A program made the translations under genes and the position numbers. This document shows positions 4,907-9,169 of a stretch of 9,169 nt of DNA, one piece after another. The DNA is from JBNJEM01 sp051745935 (GTDB taxonomy: Bacteria > Planctomycetota > Planctomycetia > Pirellulales > Pirellulaceae). The notes under the pieces were generated by a model, which was given only the letters and a program-made list of their open reading frames with translations, had not been told where the DNA came from and searched no databases. Position 1 is the stretch's first letter. Every line of letters starts with the position of its first letter. The stretch lies in assembly GCA_051745935.1 (NCBI GenBank), contig JBNJEM010000302.1, forward strand, positions 1 through 9,169, read 5' to 3'.

Positions 4907-7900
4907 ATGTCAAATCACAAGGCTCAGCCGGCCGTTTCACACAGGTCCGTGCTTATCCTTACCGCGTTGTTCGTCATTACATCCGGACTCCTAGTCGCAC
5001 TAGGTTGGCTCTCTTATCGTTCCTATCGCAAAACAAAAAATGTCATGCAACGCCGGTTGAGGATGGAAGAACTGCGTGGGACCATCGTCCATCTCGACGA
5101 GGTACTCACCATGTCGGCTCGCCTGGCAGTTCTCACGAGGGACGCCGCATGGGAGAGCCGCTATTATCGCTCCGAGCCTCAACTGAACGCCGCGATCCAG
5201 GAAGCCGTTAGGCTTGCGCCCCACGTACGCGACAGCGATGCGGACCCTGCGATGCACAGGGCCAACATGCAACTGATGGTGATGGAAAAGCGCGCGTTCG
5301 AACTGGTGCGGCAAGGCCGCGCCGAGGAAGCCCGACAGATTCTGTTGGGCCAAGCATACGAGGTGCGGAAGCAGACCCATGAGCAGCGGATCGAGCAGCT
5401 TGCCGACGGCCTCGCGGCCGCCGTTCAGGCGGCGACGGATCGGGAGTTGGGGTTGTCCTTCTTACAGATGGCAATGGTCGTCTTGCTGTTGCCCATCCTG
5501 TTCGTATCTTGGATTGTGCTACTTCGCACGGTCCGACACTGGAAGGCGACATTCGCCGAACGCACTGAATTAGAGCAAGTCCTGCGGAAGCAGACCCATG
5601 ACTTGCGCGAACGGGTCAAAGAGCTGAACTGCCTTTACCTCGTGGGCAGGATTCTGGAGACGTCGGATCGTTCATTGGATCAGAAGCTGGCGGACGCGGC
5701 GGCGGCCATTCCGCCTTCGTGGCAATATCCTGGGATTGCTGGTGCCAGGATCACCCTGGAGGAAAAACAGTTCACGGCGGGCGAATTCCGAGAGCGCGTG
5801 GCAACTCAAACGGCGCCGATACTCATTCAGAAAGATCCGGTCGGAACCGTCGAAGTCTGCTACGTCGAAGAGCAGGTCGAAGCTGACGAGGGGCCCTTTC
5901 TAAAGGAGGAACGCGCGCTGATCAACGCCATTGCGGAACAAATCGGACGCGCCGTCGAACGTATTCGCATCCAGGAACGATATCAGGTTCTGTTCGATAC
6001 TTCGCGTGACGCCATCATGACCTTAGCCCCGCCTTCTTGGAAGTTTACTTCGGGAAACAAGGCGGCGCTCGCGCTGTTTAACGTGGATGACGAGGACCAG
6101 TTCCGATCCCTCGGCCCCTGGGACGTATCCCCCATCAATCAGCCGGACGGATGGCACTCAGCAGACAAGGTCCAGGAAATGACCGACACGGCCATTCGGG
6201 AAGGGAGCCATTTCTTCGAGTGGACGCATCGGCGGCTTACAGGTGAGTCATTCCCGGCGACTGTTTTACTCACCAGGATGGAATTAGGTGGCGAAACTCT
6301 ACTGCAAGCCACGGTGCGCGACGTCACGCAGCAGAAGCGGGCCGAGAAGGCTCTGCAAGAGGAAAAGCAGTTCACGGAGGCCTCGCTGGACTCGCTCGAC
6401 GACGTCTTCTATGTATTCGACCGACAAGGGAAGTTCCTTCGATGGAACAGCCGATTGCGTGCGGTTACGGGGTACACGGACGACGAGATTTCTCGAATGA
6501 GGCCGAGTGATTTCTTCATCCCGGAGGATGGTCGGCGAGTGGAGGCGACCATCGATAAAGTGTTCAAACACGGCACCGCTCAGTTGGAAGCCTCCTTGCT
6601 TACCAAAGATGGCAGGCGCATCCCGTATGAAATGAGCGGTTCGCTGCTCGGGGATTCTCGCGGAACCACTATTGGTTTGTGTGGTTGCGGGAGGAATATC
6701 ACGCGACGCAAGCAGGCTGAACAAGAACTGATTGAGGCGCGTGAGCACGCCGAAGCGGCCAACCATGCGAAGAGTGAATTCCTGGCCAACATGAGTCACG
6801 AAATCCGCACCCCAATGACGGCGATCCTGGGATTTTCCGACATGCTGTTGGAGGAAACAGCTTTTGAGACGGCACCACCAAAGCGGACAGATGCACTTAA
6901 GACAATTCGGCGCAACGGAGAGCATCTCCTGCAACTGATAAATGACGTCTTGGACCTTTCTAAAATCGAGTCGGGCAAGTTGGAAGTAGAACGTACGGAT
7001 TGTTCGCCCGTGCAAGTACTAGCCGATCTTGCTTCCCTCATGCGGGTTCGCGCCGCGGCGAAGAACATCCCGCTGGAGATTGAATGCGTGGGAGCTATCC
7101 CGGAGCGAATCCAGAGCGACCCTACACGGTTGCGGCAAATCTTAATTAACTTGGTGGGCAACGCCATTAAATTCACCGAAACCGGCAATGTTCGCGTGGT
7201 GACACGGCTGATACAAGACAAAAGACGGCCGCCTCGTCTGCAATACGACGTCATTGACACCGGCATCGGTATGAGCGGCGAACAGCTTGACAAGCTATTT
7301 AAACCATTTACCCAAGCCGATTCATCCACCACACGGAAATTTGGTGGAACCGGTCTGGGCTTGACCATCAGCAAGCGACTCGCCAAGTCCCTTGGCGGTG
7401 ACATCTCCATAACCAGTTCGCCTGGAAGAGGCAGTACGTTTAGTGTAACCGTGGAGACCGGCTCCCTGGAAGGCGTTGCATTGATCGACAATACGAGCGA
7501 AATCCAATGTACAAAGAAACAACAAGCCCCGAGCAGACCCGCTGACGAGGTCCGTTTGGAGTGCCGCGTTCTGCTGGCCGAGGATGGACCAGACAACCGG
7601 CGGTTGATCGGCTCTGTCCTCAAGAAGGCTGGCGCTGAGCTCACGGTAGCCGAGAACGGACGGATTGCTCGCGACAGGGCCCTTGGGGCTCGTGACGCCG
7701 AGGCCCCCTTCGACGTCATCTTGATGGACATGCAGATGCCTGTCATGGATGGTTATGCCGCCACACGAGAGCTTCGTCGAGGTGGCTACACAGGCCCCAT
7801 TGTCGCGCTCACGGCGCATGCCATGGCAGGAGATCGTCGGAAATGTGTAGAGGCGGGTTGCGACGACTACATCACCAAACCGATTGACCGCGACAACTTC

Positions 7901-7975
7901 CTGACCACTGTGGCACGGTGGGCAACGTCATCGGCGACACCCACGATCCAAGCAGGAAACGTGGGCGATGCTTGA
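4907..7975 (+). CDS. Membrane-bound hybrid sensor histidine kinase (GAF-like, two PAS, HisKA, HATPase, receiver)
   Basis: A 1022-residue inner-membrane sensor that autophosphorylates on histidine and passes the phosphate to its own receiver. A membrane segment (about 14-35) and a second (186-207) enclose a mostly helical extracytoplasmic sensor of about 150 residues. A coiled-coil linker (215-245) leads to a GAF-like region (about 235-352, with IPPSWQYPGIAGARITLEE and GPFLKEERALINAIAEQIGR). Two PAS domains follow (about 355-475 and 487-604). The kinase core has H631 in MSHEIRTPM, the N box around N752 (LVGNAIKFT), DTGIGMS (D784), LFKPFTQAD and GGTGLGL (813-819). The receiver (887-1005) has D893, phosphoacceptor D941 in ILMDMQMPVMDG, T969 and K991, so all key residues are present. 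No HPt or output domain is attached, so a separate HPt protein or regulator would be needed; none is in the window. It is a single-gene unit ending convergent with the DUF1080 gene. The signal sensed is unknown. Two short in-frame direct repeats occur inside it (5364/5583 and 5759/6359). Confidence 0.96.
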   Translation: MSNHKAQPAVSHRSVLILTALFVITSGLLVALGWLSYRSYRKTKNVMQRRLRMEELRGTIVHLDEVLTMSARLAVLTRDAAWESRYYRSEPQLNAAIQEAVRLAPHVRDSDADPAMHRANMQLMVMEKRAFELVRQGRAEEARQILLGQAYEVRKQTHEQRIEQLADGLAAAVQAATDRELGLSFLQMAMVVLLLPILFVSWIVLLRTVRHWKATFAERTELEQVLRKQTHDLRERVKELNCLYLVGRILETSDRSLDQKLADAAAAIPPSWQYPGIAGARITLEEKQFTAGEFRERVATQTAPILIQKDPVGTVEVCYVEEQVEADEGPFLKEERALINAIAEQIGRAVERIRIQERYQVLFDTSRDAIMTLAPPSWKFTSGNKAALALFNVDDEDQFRSLGPWDVSPINQPDGWHSADKVQEMTDTAIREGSHFFEWTHRRLTGESFPATVLLTRMELGGETLLQATVRDVTQQKRAEKALQEEKQFTEASLDSLDDVFYVFDRQGKFLRWNSRLRAVTGYTDDEISRMRPSDFFIPEDGRRVEATIDKVFKHGTAQLEASLLTKDGRRIPYEMSGSLLGDSRGTTIGLCGCGRNITRRKQAEQELIEAREHAEAANHAKSEFLANMSHEIRTPMTAILGFSDMLLEETAFETAPPKRTDALKTIRRNGEHLLQLINDVLDLSKIESGKLEVERTDCSPVQVLADLASLMRVRAAAKNIPLEIECVGAIPERIQSDPTRLRQILINLVGNAIKFTETGNVRVVTRLIQDKRRPPRLQYDVIDTGIGMSGEQLDKLFKPFTQADSSTTRKFGGTGLGLTISKRLAKSLGGDISITSSPGRGSTFSVTVETGSLEGVALIDNTSEIQCTKKQQAPSRPADEVRLECRVLLAEDGPDNRRLIGSVLKKAGAELTVAENGRIARDRALGARDAEAPFDVILMDMQMPVMDGYAATRELRRGGYTGPIVALTAHAMAGDRRKCVEAGCDDYITKPIDRDNFLTTVARWATSSATPTIQAGNVGDA
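5364..5382 (+). repeat. 19-bp direct repeat inside the kinase gene, first copy
   Basis: TGCGGAAGCAGACCCATGA recurs exactly at 5583-5601, 219 bases (73 codons) later in the same frame. It encodes RKQTH at residues 154-158 in the extracytoplasmic domain and again at 227-231 in the cytoplasmic linker. The segment between the copies includes the second membrane segment. Confidence 0.7.
5583..5601 (+). repeat. 19-bp direct repeat inside the kinase gene, second copy
   Basis: Exact match to 5364-5382. It lies in the coiled-coil linker after the second membrane segment. The surrounding residues (QVLRKQTHDLRERVKEL here, EVRKQTHEQRIEQL in the first copy) are both heptad-like helices. Confidence 0.7.
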
Positions 7976-8077
7976 GGGGCCGGTCATTCAATTGTCGCAC
8001 TGTCTCATCTTTTCAGTAAATCGAAGAACTTCAAATCCGCGCGTCCGGATGTCTCCGTCATCCAACCTGAATGAAGC
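7976..8077. other. Short convergent gap between kinase and DUF1080 genes
   Basis: A 102-base spacer between two converging genes. It holds only a five-pair hairpin (ATCCG…CGGAT, about 8035-8050) without a T-run on either strand. No clear bidirectional terminator is visible. Confidence 0.4.
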
Positions 8078-8863
8078 TTAATCCAGTTCCTTGACGAAGA
8101 TGTTCTTGAATTGCACCAGGCTGGGCGGGCTGACCCATTCCCCGTTGCGTTTGCCGCCGTGGTGCTGCAAGGCGATTGGACCGCTCTTGGCCATGCCGGG
8201 CAGTCGCGCGTTGTCGATCACCTTAATGCCGTTCAGTACGACCGTGACCCGATCGTCGATGGCGGTGATTTCGAAGCGGTTCCATTGACCGACCGGTTCG
8301 TCTGCCTGGTGGCGCGGCGTAACTCCGGCTCGCACCTCTGGTGTCATTCTCTTGTCAGTTCGATACCCGTAGAACTCGCCCGATCCGATCGGCCAGCACC
8401 AGATGTTCACTTGGTTCTTGCCCGCGCCTCGCAGAAAGATGCCGCTGTCAGAATCGGGCAGAGCAAGTTTTAGCTCGTTGCCTTCGACGTCATGGGCGTG
8501 TGTGCCGTCGGGCAGGACATACGGAATCCGCGGGTTCACGTAGGGAGTCGCCTTGATGCGCCAGTCGACACGGAGCACGAAGTTTTCGAAGTCTTCCGTG
8601 TGCCAGAGGCTCTTGTCGCCTTGGGCCTCGCTCTCGGCGTCGTAATCGATCACGCCGTCGACAACCTTCCAGTGGCCGTTATCGCCTTCGGGGACTTTCC
8701 AGCCAGTAAAATCCTTGCCGTTGAACAGGGAGCGAAACCGGGGCGGCGGTGTATTATCTTTTTCCTGGTCAGCGGCATGGGTCGCGCTGCAAAGCATTGA
8801 GCCGATGATTATTCCAGCCGAGATTGTCGTCAATGCTGTCAATGCAATTCTTTTCAGGGTCAT
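8078..8863 (-). CDS. Secreted DUF1080 (3-keto-disaccharide hydrolase-type, LamG-like) protein
   Basis: A 261-residue exported protein of the DUF1080 family (PF06439), a concanavalin-like beta-sandwich. The family is abundant in Planctomycetes and some members hydrolyse 3-keto-disaccharides; the substrate here is unknown. The start ATG at 8863 follows AAGGAG by eight bases. An upstream in-frame ATG at 8905 is less likely because this site lies between them. Residues 1-30 form a Sec signal peptide (MTLKR, a hydrophobic core, then SATHA with likely cleavage before ADQEKD). The MLC near residue 24 does not fit a lipobox well. Family blocks visible are SLFNGKDFTGWK (45-56), WKVVDGVIDYD (65-75), DSGIFLRGAG (139-148), GQWNRFEI (192-199), VVLNG (208-212), GPIALQHHGG (228-237) and a final FKNIFVKELD. 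The length is that of a single DUF1080 domain. It is convergent with the kinase gene and has no operon partner in the window. Confidence 0.93.
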   Translation of the reverse strand: MTLKRIALTALTTISAGIIIGSMLCSATHAADQEKDNTPPPRFRSLFNGKDFTGWKVPEGDNGHWKVVDGVIDYDAESEAQGDKSLWHTEDFENFVLRVDWRIKATPYVNPRIPYVLPDGTHAHDVEGNELKLALPDSDSGIFLRGAGKNQVNIWCWPIGSGEFYGYRTDKRMTPEVRAGVTPRHQADEPVGQWNRFEITAIDDRVTVVLNGIKVIDNARLPGMAKSGPIALQHHGGKRNGEWVSPPSLVQFKNIFVKELD

Positions 8864-9097
8864 CTTCGCATCTCCTTCAATGGGCATTGTCATCGATGAT
8901 TCCAACCAATCTTACAGTGCATCATGCAAGCGTGATAACAGTATAGCTTATGGCAACTTCCGCCGCACGTCCCCATTTGGAAGCAACCGTAGCCGGAGTG
9001 CAAGCGTTCAGCCAAAGTGGCGGATAATTCGACCATTCTCTGAATCCTCGCGAACTCAGCTACGTTAGTTCACCCTATTGTTGCATAAAGACGGCGT
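8864..9097. other. Upstream region of the DUF1080 gene, no gene seen
   Basis: This stretch must hold the promoter of the DUF1080 gene (minus). A small perfect inverted repeat TGCATcATGCA lies at 8918-8928, and a weak promoter-like pair on the minus strand (TTATCA, 18 bases, TAAGAT, about 8909-8938) overlaps it. Both are too short to be firm. I see no coding region here or from 9124 to the right edge. Confidence 0.35.
8872..8877 (-). promoter_or_regulatory. Ribosome binding site deciding the DUF1080 gene start
   Basis: AAGGAG on the minus strand, eight bases before ATG at 8863. The protein from this ATG begins directly with a typical signal peptide, which supports the choice over ATG at 8905. 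Confidence 0.7.
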
Positions 9098-9123
9098 AGG
9101 ACGGGTCTCCAGGCCCGTCTTTT
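9098..9123 (+). terminator. Hairpin with T-run, intrinsic terminator candidate
   Basis: GACGGG (9100-9105) pairs with CCCGTC (9114-9119), extended by G·T and A-T at the base. It is followed by TTTT (9120-9123), as in an intrinsic terminator on the plus strand. No plus-strand gene precedes it in the window, so it may instead be a dispersed repeat; hairpins of the form ACGGGTCTCC…CCCGT are ones I remember as frequent in planctomycete-like genomes. The arm at 9115-9122 can pair equally with 9087-9094. Confidence 0.45.
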
Positions 9124-9169
9124 ACAGCGCATAAATGTCTTTTTGCGGTTGTTTGAAGATCTCACATTT

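Noticed and set aside
6299..7015. Minus-strand 238-codon frame within the kinase gene
   Set aside because: It lies fully inside a well-supported kinase gene on the other strand, has no domain, and is explained as a shadow of that coding sequence. The same holds for 6796-7746 and 7322-7819.
1..9169. CRISPR array, tRNA or rRNA genes
   Set aside because: No regularly spaced short repeats and no tRNA or rRNA signature sequences were seen. The only tandem repeat is the two-copy 102-bp element without spacers.

Overview
The window is moderately GC-rich bacterial DNA. It carries five protein genes that look intact inside the window, one of them cut by the left edge, plus one broken small gene and several repeats. 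The organism is most likely a planctomycete or a relative. The reasons are a secreted DUF1080 (LamG-like) protein, a large multi-sensor hybrid histidine kinase, wide intergenic spaces with single-gene transcription units, and an 'ACGGG…CCCGT' hairpin of a sort I remember as common in those genomes. This placement is inference from gene content and was not tested.

Layout. Positions 1-558 (minus) hold the N-terminal part of an OmpR/PhoB-type response regulator that runs off the left edge. Positions 559-1039 form a divergent intergenic region with a hairpin (619-657) and two tandem copies of a 102-bp element (662-868). Positions 1040-2512 (plus) encode a polytopic membrane protein with two 4Fe-4S ferredoxin clusters and extra CxxCP/CxxxCP motifs (NapH/NosR/YccM-like). 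A third, inverted copy of the element follows at 2526-2622, so the Fe-S gene is bracketed by inverted copies. Positions 2901-4319 (minus) encode an NhaC-type Na+/H+ antiporter. Upstream of it are a palindromic element (4411-4434) and a frameshifted, truncated ribbon-helix-helix gene (4436-4634, minus). Positions 4907-7975 (plus) encode a 1022-residue membrane-bound hybrid sensor kinase. Positions 8078-8863 (minus) encode a secreted DUF1080 protein, convergent with the kinase gene. A hairpin with two alternative pairings lies at 9087-9123.

How the genes relate. No gene in the window forms an obvious operon with another; all real genes have their own intergenic space. Both signalling genes are incomplete as circuits here: the response regulator's partner would lie beyond the left edge, and the hybrid kinase ends in a receiver with no HPt or output domain nearby. 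The Fe-S protein suggests membrane electron transfer, the antiporter ion homeostasis, and the DUF1080 protein sugar metabolism in the periplasm or outside the cell; nothing in the sequence links these functions.

The most unusual signal is the three-copy element around the Fe-S gene. Its copies differ without indels, the differences are mostly non-synonymous in the shared open frame, and within its hairpin they fall only in the loop and bulge. That points to a DNA- or RNA-level element rather than a protein repeat.
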